From Cololabis saira (lineage: Eukaryota > Chordata > Actinopteri > Beloniformes > Belonidae): 64,000 nucleotides of DNA. The notes under the pieces were generated by a model. That model was given only the letters and a program-made list of their open reading frames with translations, searched no databases and was not told where the DNA came from. Numbering within the stretch: position 1 is the stretch's first letter; each line of letters begins with the position of its first letter. Location: NCBI RefSeq assembly GCF_033807715.1, contig NC_084592.1, forward strand, positions 760,001 through 824,000, given 5' to 3'. Both the position numbers and the translations under genes were made by a program. This document shows positions 25,636 through 38,210 of the stretch, in pieces.

Positions 25636-26888
25636 GTAAGGTCAGGGTTCAGATTCCTCCATTATCCAAGGTAAAGTATTATGAAGTCTGCATTGATGTG
25701 TCATGTGACCAGTTCTGGGTCACATGACCCGGAAGTATGGTAGTGTATATTGTATTGGAATGACTCAGCTAGTTTTTTGGATTTGACAAGCCTCAAATAA
25801 CTTCACCTTGTAATCAAACTGTAGCTCCTATCAGAAAAACAAAGACATCGTGAGAGAGACAGAACCCGGAAGATTCTGACAATCTTAATTTTATTCAGAT
25901 ATTCCTTAAAATGTGTTAGTAACGGCAATTCGAAAACAAAAATGAGATTTTTTTTAAGAAAACTTCATTTAACATGGGAGTCAATGAAGAGACAGACAGG
26001 AATTGGCGTGTCTGTTGGCTGCACCGTTAAAATTTTGTGCACACCACGCCTGTGAAAGTCACATTTTATAAATCACAACACCTATGTCTATATTCTGACC
26101 AAAAATGATCTGTCTACCTTTTACGGTTTGGCCGTGACCTCGAGTTACAAATAAGAAATCATGTTTTTTTTTCAGTGTAACTACACTCTAGCAAACTGAC
26201 TCCCGTGCTCTAGATTTGAAAAAAAGTGATTTCCAGTCCTCGCTTGAGGGCTCATATCTTGAAAAGTGTACATTTTAGGAAAAAACAGTTTCGGGTTTGG
26301 AGAGAGAAGAGAAGTTTTCCTCCATTTTGAAGTTTGAATGACGTTTCTACGTGCAAGTATGAGAAAGATACGTGACTCAGAAAAAAGGTGAATTTTGTCT
26401 TTTTTCTCGACATTTTCCCATCCGCTTTGAATGGCGCCATAGGAATACATGGGAAAATGCTTTCCCCATTAGTTTGGAAATTTGGAAATGTTTTTGCACT
26501 TCGTGCAAAAACTATTTGTGCCATCGCTCTGAAAATCCACAGGACTGTAGTTAAATTCAGGGTCTACAACTTTCTAAATCGGTTCAGAATTTTTCGAGCA
26601 ACGGTGTGCGAGTGGTGAGGCCCCAAACTTCTCGCAATGCGTTCCGGATGGGGCAAAAAGCGCACGTTTGTGCACGTTGCGCAAAAACGTGCACGCCAAT
26701 CGCTAATAAAAGTCATACCCATCGATTCCCGATTAGGGCGCACGTTTCTACGTTTTTACTTTTCGCGTTTTGTCAAAGCTGTGGGACTAGTTACGCGCCG
26801 AAGTTTTTACGGAAGAATAAATAAATAACTAGACAAAATTCCCGGGAAATTTTGAAGTGCCACGGACTACTGCCGGATGATCGCGGGA
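25636..26888 (+). repeat. macrosatellite unit 9, core
   Basis: Short head, module b, no triple hairpin. After the CCCGGG near-palindrome the sequence reads ATCGCGGGATGCACCC, lacking the GGCTTATTT seen in most units. It then enters the 128-bp array instead of the 12-mer array. Confidence 0.92.
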
Positions 26889-27786
26889 TGCACCCATGAA
26901 GGTCAAGGACTCGATACTTAGTGATTTGACACCACCCATGACTCTCTATGTCAAACCATTCAAAAGATATTGGACTATAATGTATCGGCCAATCAGAAGA
27001 AGGGGCGGGGCTAATTTGCACCAATGAGGGTCAAGGACTCGAGACTTAGTAATATGACATCACCCATGACTCTGTATGTCAAACCATTCAAAAGATATTG
27101 GACTATAACGTATCGGCCAATCACAAGAAGGGGCGGGGCTAATTTGCACCAATGAGGGTCAGGGACTCGATACTTAGTCATTTGACACCACCCATGACTC
27201 TCTATGTCAAACCATTCAAAAGATATTGGACTATAACGTATCGGCCAATCAGAAGAAGGGGCGGGGCTAATTTGCACCAATGAGGGTCAGGGACTCGATA
27301 CTTAGTCATTTGACACCACCCATGACTCTCTATGTCAAACCATTCAAAAGATATTGGACTATAACGTATCGGCCAATCAGAAGAAGGGGCGGGGCTAATT
27401 TGCACCAATGAGGGTCAGGGACTCGATACTTAGTCATTTGACACCACCCATTACTCTCTATGTCAAACCATTCAAAAGATATTGGACTATAACGTATTGG
27501 CCAATCAGAAGAAGGGGCGGGGCTAATTTGCACCAATGAGGGTCAGGGACTCGATACTTAGTCATTTGACACCACCCATGACTCTCTATGTCAAACCATT
27601 CAAAAGATATTGGACTATAACGTATCGGCCAATCAGAAGAAGGGGCGGGGCTAATTTGCACCAATGAGGGTCAGGGACTCGATACTTAGTCATTTGACAC
27701 CACCCATTACTCTGTATGTCAAACCATTCAAAAGATATTGGACTATAACGTATCGGCCAATCAGAAGAAGGGGCGGGGCTAATTTG
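26889..27786. repeat. 128-bp tandem array, seven copies (unit 9)
   Basis: Seven head-to-tail copies of about 128 bp, the first two more diverged. Each holds TTTGACACCACCCATGACTC, CAAACCATTCAAAAGATATT, a GGCCAATCAGAAG stretch (CCAAT-box-like) and GGGGCGGGGCTAATTTG (GC-box-like). The left two thirds of the monomer equals the tail of every other unit core, just before the 12-mer array. No gene is supported; the 68-101-residue minus frames are periodic copies of one another. Confidence 0.95.
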
Positions 27787-27848
27787 TATATATAATATAC
27801 AAATGTAAATATTTATATGTATAATAATAATAATATACATATATATCC
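27785..27848. repeat. AT-rich microsatellite joint (unit 9/10)
   Basis: A TATATA/AATAATAAT tract replaces the usual 39-mer and GT joint. It is followed by CCCAGCAGGACTGGGGATCA, which overlaps the GGGGATCATGT joint. Confidence 0.9.
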
Positions 27849-27869
27849 AATGAACCTGTTCCCAGCAGG

Positions 27870-29493
27870 ACTGGGGATCATGTAAGGTCAAAAGGTCAGG
27901 GTTCAGATTCCTCCATTTTCCAGGTTATATTACATGAAGTCTGTAATGACTGTGTCATGTGACCAGGTCTGGGTCAGTCTAATCAGCACAGCTGTGCTCT
28001 GGTTGTTAGGGGCAACAAGAACCTGATACAGAGGGAGCGGGAATGACAGCTAGATTTTCGGTTGTGACAAACCTCAAATCACTCCACTTTGCGGTCAAAC
28101 CGTAGCTCTTAGCAGAAATATGAAAACATCGTGAGAGACGGAGAACCCAGAACATTCTGTCAATCTTATTTTCATTCAGATATTCCTTAAAATGTGTTAG
28201 TAACGGCAATTCGAAAACAAAAATGAGATTTTTTTTAAGAAAATGTTTTTTAACATGGGAGTCAATGAACAGCGAGACAGGAATTGACGCGTCTGTTGGG
28301 CCCCCCGTTAAAATTTTGTGCACACCACGCCTGTCAAAGTCACATTTTATAAATCACAACACCTATGTCTATATTCTGACCAAAAATGATCTGTCTACCT
28401 TTTACGGTTTGGCCGTGAGGTCGAGTTACAAATAAAAATTATGATCATTTTTTTCAAAGTCTCTCGCACTCTGATCAATTAGAACCGCACTGAAGATTTG
28501 ACAAAAAAGTGATTTCCAGTCCTCGCTTGAGCGCTCATATCTTGAAAAGTGTACATCTTAGGAAAAAACAGTTCGGGGTTTGGAGAGAGAGGAGAAGTTT
28601 TCCTCCGTTTTGAAGTTTGAATGAGGTTTCTACGTGCAAGTATGAGAAAGATAGGTGACTCAGAAAAAAGGTGATTTTTTTTTTTTTAACCTCCTCCCAC
28701 CCACAGTGTGAAATGCTGCCCCATACAAATACATGGTCCCCATTAGTTTGGAAATTTGGAAATGTTTTTGCACTTGGTGCAAAAACTATTCATGCCATCG
28801 CTCTGAAAATCCACAGGACTGTAGTTAAATTCAGGGCCTACAACTTTCTAAATCGGTTCATAATTTTTCAAGTAACGGTGTGCGAGTGGTGAGGCCCCAA
28901 ACTTCTCGCAATGCGTTCCGGATGGGGCAAAAAGCGCACGTTTGTGCACGTTGCGCAAAAACGTGCACGCCAATCGCTAATAAAAGTCATACCCATCGAT
29001 TCCCGATTAAGGCGCACGTTTCTACGTTTTTACTTTTCGCGTTTTCTCAAAGCTGCGGGACTAGTTACGCGCCGAAGTTTTTACGGAAGAATATGGAATA
29101 AATAATAATAAGCCTGAGCAATATTAAGAGTGCCTCGTGCTGCGCACGAGGCACTCCTCCTCCATTGCGAAGCTCAATGGAGGAGGAGTGCCACGTGGCG
29201 CAGCCGTGGCACTAATAATAATAAGCCTGAGCAATAGTATGAGTGCCTCGTGCTGCGCACGAGGCACTCCTCCTCCATTGAGCTTGCGCATCTCAATGGA
29301 GGAGGAGTGCCACGTGGCGCAGCCGTGGCACTAACTAGACAAAATTCCCGGGAAATTTTGAAGTGCCACGGACTACTGCCGGATGATCGCGGGGCTTATT
29401 TGCACCCATGAAGGTCAAGGACTCGATACAGATTCCAATGACACCACCCATGACTCTCTATGTCAAACCATTCAAAAGTTATTACAGAAAATA
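27870..29493 (+). repeat. macrosatellite unit 10, core
   Basis: Hybrid joint with a diverged long head (AATCAGCACAGCTGTGCTCTGG) and an altered segment near 28436-28500, where other units read TTTTTTTTCAGTGTAACTAC. Module a and two triple-hairpin blocks. Confidence 0.9.
29110..29334. repeat. two triple-hairpin blocks, unit 10
   Basis: Tandem copies at 29110-29213 and 29222-29334 joined by AATAATAATAAG. The first has the short GCGAAG loop and the second the longer GAGCTTGCGCATCTC loop, so two different lineages are side by side. Confidence 0.9.
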
Positions 29494-30418
29494 TAGAACC
29501 GCTAACTGAACCGCTAACGGGATCGCTAACGGGATCGCTAACGGGACCGCTAACCGAGCCGCTAACGGGATCGCTAACCGAGCCGCTAACAACCGCTAAC
29601 GGAACCGCTAACGGGACCGCTAACGGGATCGCTAACGGGATCGCTAACGGGATCGCTAACGGGATCGCTAACGGGATCGCTAACGGGACCGCTAACCGAG
29701 CCGCTAATGGGATCGCTAACGGGACCGCTAACAACCGCTAACAGAACCGCTAACGGGACCGCTAACAGAACCGCTAACAGAACCGCTAACGGGATCGCTA
29801 ACAACCGCTAGCGGAACCGCTAACGGGACCGCTAATGGGATTGCTAACGGGACCGCTAACGGGGTCGCTAACTGGACCGCTAACGGGATCGCTAACTGGA
29901 CTGCTAACGGTACCGCTAACGGGATCGCTAACGGAATCGCTAACTGAACCGCTAACGGGACCGCTAACCGAGCCGCTAACGGGATTGCTAACCGAGCCGC
30001 TAATGGGATCGCTAACGGGACCGCTAACAACCGCTAACGGAACCGCTAACAGGACCGCTAACAGAACCGCTAACAGAACCGCTAACGGGGCCGCTAACGG
30101 GATCGCTAACAACCGCTAGCGGAACCGCTAACGGGACCGCTAACGGGGTCGCTAACTGGACCGCTAACGCGATCGCTAACTGGACCGCTAACGGGACCGC
30201 TAACGGGACCGCTAACGGGATCGCTAACGGAATCGCTAACTGAACCGCTAACGGGACCGCTAACGGGATCGCTAACAACCGCTAGCGGAACCGCTAACGG
30301 GACCGCTAACGGGGTCGCTAACTGGACCGCTAACGGGATCGCTAACTGGACCGCTAACGGGACCGCTAACGGGATCGCTAACAGGACCGCTAACAGAACC
30401 GCTAACGGGACCGCTAAC
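29494..30418. repeat. 12-mer minisatellite, unit 10
   Basis: CCGCTAACGGGA variants starting TAGAACCGCTAACTGAACC, closely related to units 4, 5, 11 and 13. Confidence 0.96.
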
Positions 30419-30724
30419 ACCAATAACACTACCATCCCATAATAAACACCTACCATCCCATAATAACACTAACATCCCATAATAACACTAACATCCTATA
30501 AAAACACCTGCCATCCCATAATAACACTAACATCCTATAAAAACACCTGCCATCCCATAATAACACTAACATCCTATAAAAACACCTGCCATCCCATAAT
30601 AACACTAACATCCTATAAAAACACCTGTCATCCCATAATAACACTAACATCCTATAAAAACACCTGACATCCCATAATAACACTAACATCCTATAAAAAC
30701 ACCTGACATCCCATAATAACACCT
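30419..30724. repeat. 39-bp minisatellite, unit 10
   Basis: About seven to eight copies running into the (GT)n tract. Confidence 0.95.
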
Positions 30725-30725
30725 A

Positions 30726-30776
<51 letters not shown>
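30725..30776. repeat. (GT)n microsatellite, unit 10/11 joint
   Basis: GT run of about 24 units, followed by the long-head start. Confidence 0.97.
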
Positions 30777-32283
30777 CATCTAAGGTTAAAAGGTCAGGGT
30801 TCAGATTTCTCCATTTTCCAGGTTATACTATGAAGTCTGTACTGAGTGAGTCATGTGACCAGTTCTGGGTCAGTCTAATCAGTCAACAGCTGAGCTGTGG
30901 TTGCTAGGGGCAACAAGAACCTGATACAGAGGGAGCGGGAATGACTCAGCTGGATTTTTGGTTGTGACAAACCTGAAATCACTCCACTTTGCGCTCAAAC
31001 CGTAGCTCTTAGCAGAAAAACGAAAACATTTTGAGAAACAGAGAACCTACCAGATTATCTAAATGTTATTTTCATACAGATATTCCTTAAAATGTGTTAG
31101 TAACGGCAATTTGAAAACAAAAATGAGATTTTTTTTAAGAAAACTTCATTTAACATGGGAGTCAATGAAGAGAGAGACAGGAACTGGCGTGTCTGTTGGC
31201 TCCCCCGTTAAAATTTTGTGCACACCACGCCTGTCAAAGTCACATTTTATGAATCACAACACCTATGTCTATATTCTGACCAAAAATTATCTGTCTACCT
31301 TTTACGGTTTGGCCGTGACCTCGAGTTACAAATAAGAAATCATGTTTTTTTTTCAGTGTAACTACACTCTAGCAAACTGACTCCCGTGCTCTAGATTTGA
31401 AAAAAAGTGATTTCCAGTCCTCGCTTGAGGGCTCATATCTTGAAAAGTGTACATTTTAGGAAAAAACAGTTTCGGGATTGGAGAGAGAAGAGAAGTTTTC
31501 CTCCGTTTTGAAGTTTGAATGACGTTTCTACGTCCAAGTATGAAAAAGATACGTGACTCGGAAAAAAGGTGAATTTTGTCTTTTTTTTCTCAACATTTTC
31601 CCATCCGCTTATAATGGCGCCATTGAAATGCATGGGAAAATCTTCCCCATTAGTTTGGAAATTTGGAAATGTTTTTGCACTTCGTGCAAAAACTATTCGT
31701 GCCATCGTTCTGAAAATCCACAGGACTGTAGTTAAATTCAGGGCCTACAACTTTCTAAATCGGTTCGGAATTTTTCGAGTAACGGTGTGCGAGTGGTGAG
31801 GCCCCAAACTTCACGCAATGCGTTCCGGATGGGGCAAAAAGCGCACGTTTGTGCACGTTGCGCAAAAACGTGCACGCCAATCGCTAATAAAAGTCATACC
31901 CATCGATTCCCGATTAAGGCGCACGTTTCTACGTTTTTACTTTTCGCGTTTTCTCAAAGCTGTAGGAGGAGTAGCCGGACAAAGTTTTTACGGAAGAATA
32001 TATAAATAATAATAAGCCTGAGCAATAGTATGAGTGCCTCGTGCTGCGCACGAGGCACTCCTCCTCCATTGAGCTTGCGCAGCTCAATGGAGGAGGCGTG
32101 CCACGTGGCGCAGCCGTGGCACTAACTAGACAAAATTCCCGGGAAATTTTGAAGTGCCACGGACTACTGCCGGATGATCGCGGGGCTTATTTGCACCCAT
32201 GAAGGTCAAGGACTCGATACAGATTCCAATGACACCACCCATGACTCTCTATGTCAAACCATTCAAAAGTTATTACAGAAAAT
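30777..32283 (+). repeat. macrosatellite unit 11, core
   Basis: Long head, module c, GTAGGAGGAGTAGCCGGAC ending shared with units 12-15, one triple-hairpin block (32014-32124) and an ATACAG tail. Confidence 0.93.
32014..32124. repeat. triple-hairpin block, unit 11
   Basis: Full-length block of the GGAGGCGTGCC subtype, also found in units 13 and 15. Confidence 0.9.
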
Positions 32284-33459
32284 ATAGAACCGCTAACTGA
32301 ACCGCTAACGGGATCGCTAACGGGATCGCTAACGGGACCGCTAACGGGACCGCTAACCGAGCCGCTAACGGGATCGCTAACCGAGCCGCTAACAACCGCT
32401 AACGGAACCGCTAACGGGACCGCTAACGGGACTGCTAACGGAACCGCTAACGGGACCGCTAACGGGATCGCTAACGGGACCGCTAACGGGATCGCTAACG
32501 GGATCGCTAACGGGATCGCTAACGGGACCGCTAACCGAGCCGCTAATGGGATCGCTAACGGGACCGCTAACAACCGCTAACAGAACCGCTAACAGGACCG
32601 CTAACAGAACCGCTAACGGGATCGCTAACAACCGCTAGCGGAACCGCTAACGGGACCGCTAATGGGATTGCTAACGGGACCGCTAACGGGGTCGCTAACT
32701 GGACCGCTAACGGGATCGCTAACTGGACTGCTAACGGTACCGCTAACGGGATCGCTAACGGAATCACTAACTGAACCGCTAACGGGACCGCTAACCGAGC
32801 CGCTAACGGGATTGCTAACCGAGCCGCTAATGGGATCGCTAACGGGACCGCTAACAACCGCTAACGGAACCGCTAACAGGACCGCTAACAGAACCGCTAA
32901 CAGAACCGCTAACGGGACCGCTAACGGGATCGCTAACAACCGCTAGCGGAACCGCTAGCGGAACCGCTAACGGGGTCGCTAACTGGACCGCTAACGGGAT
33001 CGCTAACTGGACCGCTAACGGGACCGCTAACGGGATCGCTAACGGAATCGCTAACTGAACCGCTAACGGGACCGCTAACGGGATCGCTAACAACCGCTAG
33101 CGGAACCGCTAACGGGACCGCTAACGGGGTCGCTAACTGGACCGCTAACGGGATCGCTAACTGGACCGCTAACGGGACCGCTAACGGGACCGCTAACAGG
33201 ATCGCTAACGGAATCGCTAACTGAACCGCTAACGGGACCGCTAACCGAGCCGCTAACGGGATCGCTAACCAAGCCGCTAACGGGATCGCTAACGGGATCG
33301 CTAACAACCGCTAACGGGACCGCTAACGGGATTGCTAACGGGACCGCTAACGGGGTCGCTAACTGGACCGCTAACGGGATCGCTAACTGGACCGCTAACG
33401 GGACCGCTAACGGGATCGCTAACAGGACCGCTAACAGAACCGCTAACGGGACCGCTAAC
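32284..33459. repeat. 12-mer minisatellite, unit 11
   Basis: CCGCTAACGGGA variants with 10-mer breaks. GCTAGCGG monomers (CTAAC changed to CTAGC) recur just after many breaks. Confidence 0.96.
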
Positions 33460-33727
33460 ACCAATAACACTACCATCCCATAATAAACACCTACCATCCC
33501 ATAATAACACTAACATCCCATAATAACACTAACATCCTATAAAAACACCTGCCATCCCATAATAACACTAACATCCTATAAAAACACCTGCCATCCCATA
33601 ATAACACTAACATCCTATAAAAACACCTGTCATCCCATAATAACACTAACATCCTATAAAAACACCTGACATCCCATAATAACACTAACATCCTATAAAA
33701 ACACCTGACATCCCATAATAACACCTA
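33460..33727. repeat. 39-bp minisatellite, unit 11
   Basis: About six to seven copies running into (GT)n. Confidence 0.95.

Positions 33728-33807
<80 letters not shown>
33728..33807. repeat. (GT)n microsatellite, unit 11/12 joint
   Basis: About 38 uninterrupted GT units. Confidence 0.98.
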
Positions 33808-33808
<1 letters not shown>

Positions 33809-35201
33809 CATCTAAGGTTAAAAGGTCAGGGTTCAGATTTCTCCATTTTCCAGGTTATACTATGAAGTCTGTACTGAGTGAGTCATGTGACCAGTTCTGG
33901 GTCAGTCTAATCAGTCAACAGCTGAGCTCTGGTTGCTAGGGGCAACAAGAACCTGATACAGAGGGAGCGGGAATGACTCAGCTGGATTTTTGGTTGTGAC
34001 AAACCTGAAATCACTCCACTTTGCGCTCAAACCGTAGCTCTTAGCAGAAAAACGAAAACATTTTGAGAAACAGAGAACCTACCAGATTATCTAAATGTTA
34101 TTTTCATACAGATATTCCTTAAAATGTGTTAGTAACGGCAATTTGAAAACAAAAATGAGATTTTTTTTAAGAAAACTTCATTTAACATGGGAGTCAATGA
34201 AGAGAGAGACAGGAACTGGCGTGTCTGTTGGCTCCCCCGTTAAAATTTTGTGCACACCACGCCTGTCAAAGTCACATTTTATAAATCACAACACCTATGT
34301 CTATATTCTGACCAAAAATTATCTGTCTACCTTTTACGGTTTGGCCGTGACCTCGAGTTACAAATAAGAAATCATGTTTTTTTTTCAGTGTAACTACACT
34401 CTAGCAAACTGACTCCCGTGCTCTAGATTTGAAAAAAAGTGATTTCCAGTCCTCGCTTGAGGGCTCATATCTTGAAAAGTGTACATTTTAGGAAAAAACT
34501 GTTTCGGGTTTGGAGAGAGAAGAGAAGTTTTCCTCCGTTTTGAAGTTTGAATGACGTTTCTACGTGCAAGTATGAGAAAGATACGTGACTCAGAAAAAAG
34601 GTGATTTTTTTTTTTTTTTAACCTCCTCCCACCCAAAGTGTGAAATGCTGCCCCATACAAATACATGGGAAAATCTCCCCATTAGTTTGGAAATTTGGAA
34701 ATGTTTTTGCACTTCGTGCAAAAACTATTCGTGCCATCGTTCTGAAAATCCACAGGACTGTAGTTAAATTCAGGGCCTACAACTTTCTAAATCGGTTCAG
34801 AATTTTTCGAGTAACGGTGTGCGAGTGGTGAGGCCCCAAACTTCACGCAATGCGTTCCGGATGGGGCAAAAAGCGCACGTTTGTGCACGTTGCGCAAAAA
34901 CGTGCACGCCAATCGCTAATAAAAGTCATACCCATCGATTCCCGATTAAGGCGCACGTTTCTACGTTTTTACTTTTCGCGTTTTCTCAAAGCTGTAGGAG
35001 GAGTAGCCGGACAAAGTTTTTACGGAAGAATATATAAATAACTAGACAAAATTCCCGGGAAATTTTGAAGTGCCACGGACTACTGCCGGATGATCGCGGG
35101 ATGCACCCATGAAGGTCAAGGACTCGATACTTAGTCATTTGACACCACCCATGACTCTCTATGTGAAACCATTCAAAAGTTATTACAGAAAATATGTAAT
35201 A
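33808..35201 (+). repeat. macrosatellite unit 12, core
   Basis: Long head, module a, no triple hairpin. It has the ATCGCGGGATGCACCC deletion form shared only with unit 9, then a CTTAG tail. Confidence 0.93.
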
Positions 35202-36375
35202 GGCTAATAGAACCACTAACAAGACCGCTAACGGGACCGCTAACGGGATAGCTAACAGAACCGCTAACGGAACCTCTAACGACTCGCTAACTGAACCGCT
35301 AACGGGATCGATAAAGGGATCGCTAACGGGACCGCTAACGGGACCGCTAACTGAACCGCTAACGGGATCGATAAAGGGATCGCTAACGGGACCGCTAACG
35401 GGACCGCTAACCGAGCCGCTAACGGAATCGCTAACCGAGCCGCTAACGGAACCGCTAACGGAACCGCTAACGGAACCGCTAACGGGACCGCTAACGGGAC
35501 CGCTAACGGGATCGCTAACGGGATCGCTAACGGAACCTCTAACGGAACCTCTAACGGGATCGCTAACTGAAACGCTAACGGGATCGCTAAAGGGATCGCT
35601 AACGGGACCGCTAACGGGACCGCTAGCCGAGCCGCTAACGGAATCGCTAACCGAGCCGCTAACAACCGCTAACGGAATCGCTAACCGAGCCGCTAACGGA
35701 ACCGCTAACGGAACCGCTAACGGAACCGCTAACGGGACCGCTAACGGGACCGCTAACGGGACCGCTAACGGGACCGCTAACCGAGCCGCTAATGGGGTCG
35801 CTAATGGGGTCGCTAATGGGGTCGCTAACGGGACCGCTAACGGGATCGCTAACGGGATCGCTAACGGGACCGCTAACGGGACCGCTAACCGAGCCGCTAA
35901 CGGAATCGCTAACCGAGCCGCTAACAACCGCTAACGGAACCGCTAACGGGACCGCTAACGGGACCGCTAATGGGATCGCTAACGGAACCGCTAACGGGAC
36001 CGCTAACGGGACCGCTAACGGGATCGCTAACGGGACCGCTAACCGAGCCGCTAACAGGATCGCTAACGGGATCGCTAACAACCGCTAACGGGATTGCTAA
36101 CGGGACTGCTAACGGGGTCGCTAACTGGACCGCTAACGGGATTGCTAACGGGATTGCTAAAAACCGCTAGCGGAACCGCTAACGGGACCGCTAATGGGAT
36201 TGCTAACGGGACCGCTAACGGGGTCGCTAATGGGACCGCTAACGGGACCGCTAACGGGACCGCTAACGGGGTCGCTAACTGGACCGCTAACGGGATCGCT
36301 AACTGGACCGCTAACGGGACCGCTAACGGGATCGCTAACAGGACCGCTAACAGAACCGCTAACGGGACCGCTAAC
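35202..36375. repeat. 12-mer minisatellite, unit 12
   Basis: Contains its own local duplications (GGGATCGATAAAGGGATCGC twice near 35305 and 35360). Long runs without a 10-mer break leave a 313-codon minus frame open, which is an artefact. Confidence 0.96.
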
Positions 36376-36625
36376 ACCGATAACACTACCATCCCATAAT
36401 AAACACCTACCATCCCATAATAAACACCTACCATCCCATAATAACACTAACATCCCATAATAACACTAACATCCTATAAAAACACCTGCCATCCCATAAT
36501 AACACTAACATCCTATAAAAACACCTGCCATCCCATAATAACACTAAAATCCTATAAAAACACCTGCCATCCCATAATAACACTAACATCCTATAAAAAC
36601 ACCTGCCATCCCATAATAACACCTA
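36376..36625. repeat. 39-bp minisatellite, unit 12
   Basis: About six copies with a repeated CACCTACCATCCCATAATAA start. Confidence 0.94.
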
Positions 36626-36636
36626 TCGTGTGTGTG

Positions 36637-36700
<64 letters not shown>
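36626..36700. repeat. (GT)n microsatellite, unit 12/13 joint
   Basis: GT run with one GTGCGTG interruption. Confidence 0.98.
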
Positions 36701-38210
36701 CATCTAAGGTTAAAAGGTCAGGGTTCAGATTTCTCCATTTTCCAGGTTATATTACATGAAGTCTGTACTGAGTGAGTCATGTGACCAGTTCTGGGTCAGT
36801 CTAATCAGTCAACAGCTGAGCCCTGGTTGCTAGGGGCAACAAGAACCTGATACAGAGGGAGCGGGAATGACTCAGCTGGATTTTTGGTTGTGACAAACCT
36901 GAAATCACTCCACTTTGCGCTCAAACCGTAGCTCTTAGCAGAAAAACGAAAACATTTTGAGAAACAGAAAACCTACCAGATTATCTAAATGTTATTTTCA
37001 TACAGATATTCCTTAAAATGTGTTAGTAACGGCAATTCGAAAACAAAAATGAGATTTTTTTTAAGAAAACTTCATTTAACATGGGAGTCAATGAAGAGAG
37101 AGACAGGAACTGGCGTGTCTGTTGGCTCCCCCGTTAAAATTTTGTGCACACCACGCCTGTCAAAGTCACATTTTATAAATCACAACACCTATGTCTATAT
37201 TCTGACCAAAAATGATCTGTCTACCTTTTACGGTTTGGCCGTGACCTCGAGTTACAAATAAGAAATCATGTTTTTTTTTCAGTGTAACTACACTCTAGCA
37301 AACTGACTCCCGTGCTCTAGATTTGAAAAAAAGTGATTTCCAGTCCTCGCTTGAGGGCTCATATCTTGAAAAGTGTACATTTTAGGAAAAAACTGTTTCG
37401 GGTTTGGAGAGAGAAGAGAAGTTTTCCTCCGTTTTGAAGTTTGAATGACGTTTCTACGTGCAAGTATGAGAAAGATACGTGACTCAGAAAAAAGGTGATT
37501 TTTTTTTTTTTTTAACCTCCTCCCACCCAAAGTGTGAAATGCTGCCCCATACAAATACATGGGAAAATCTCCCCATTAGTTTGGAAATTTGGAAATGTTT
37601 TTGCACTTCGTGCAAAAACTATTCGTGCCATCGTTCTGAAAATCCACAGGACTGTAGTTAAATTCAGGGCCTACAACTTTCTAAATCGGTTCAGAATTTT
37701 TCGAGTAACGGTGTGCGAGTGGTGAGGCCCCAAACTTCACGCAATGCGTTCCGGATGGGGCAAAAAGCGCACGTTTGTGCACGTTGCGCAAAAACGTGCA
37801 CGCCAATCGCTAATAAAAGTCATACCCATCGATTCCCAATTAAGGCGCACGTTTCTACGTTTTTACTTTTCGCGTTTTCTCAAAGCTGTAGGAGGAGTAG
37901 CCGGACAAAGTTTTTACGGAAGAATATATAAATAATAATAAGCCTGAGCAATAGTATGAGTGCCTCGTGCTGCGCACGAGGCACTCCTCCTCCATTGAGC
38001 TTGCGCAGCTCAATGGAGGAGGCGTGCCACGTGGCGCAGCCGTGGCACTAACTAGACAAAATTCCCGGGAAATTTTGAAGTGCCACGGACTACTGCCGGA
38101 TGATCGCGGGGCTTATTTGCACCCATGAAGGTCAAGGACTCGATACAGATTCCAATGACACCACCCATGACTCTCTATGTCAAACCATTCAAAAGTTATT
38201 ACAGAAAATA
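36701..38210 (+). repeat. macrosatellite unit 13, core
   Basis: Long head (GAGCCCTGG variant), module a, one triple-hairpin block (37940-38050), ATACAG tail. Confidence 0.93.
37940..38050. repeat. triple-hairpin block, unit 13
   Basis: Full-length block of the GGAGGCGTGCC subtype flanked by AATAATAATAAG and ACTAGAC. Confidence 0.9.

Noticed and set aside
26889..27786. CRISPR-like look of regularly spaced repeats
   Set aside because: Plain tandem repeats without unique spacers, in eukaryotic DNA with no cas genes.
34986..35927. 313-codon minus frame ([10 protein letters not shown]..., SGPVSDPV...)
   Set aside because: It lies almost wholly in the 12-mer array; monomer length divisible by 3 keeps it open. 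Equivalent frames occur in all arrays.
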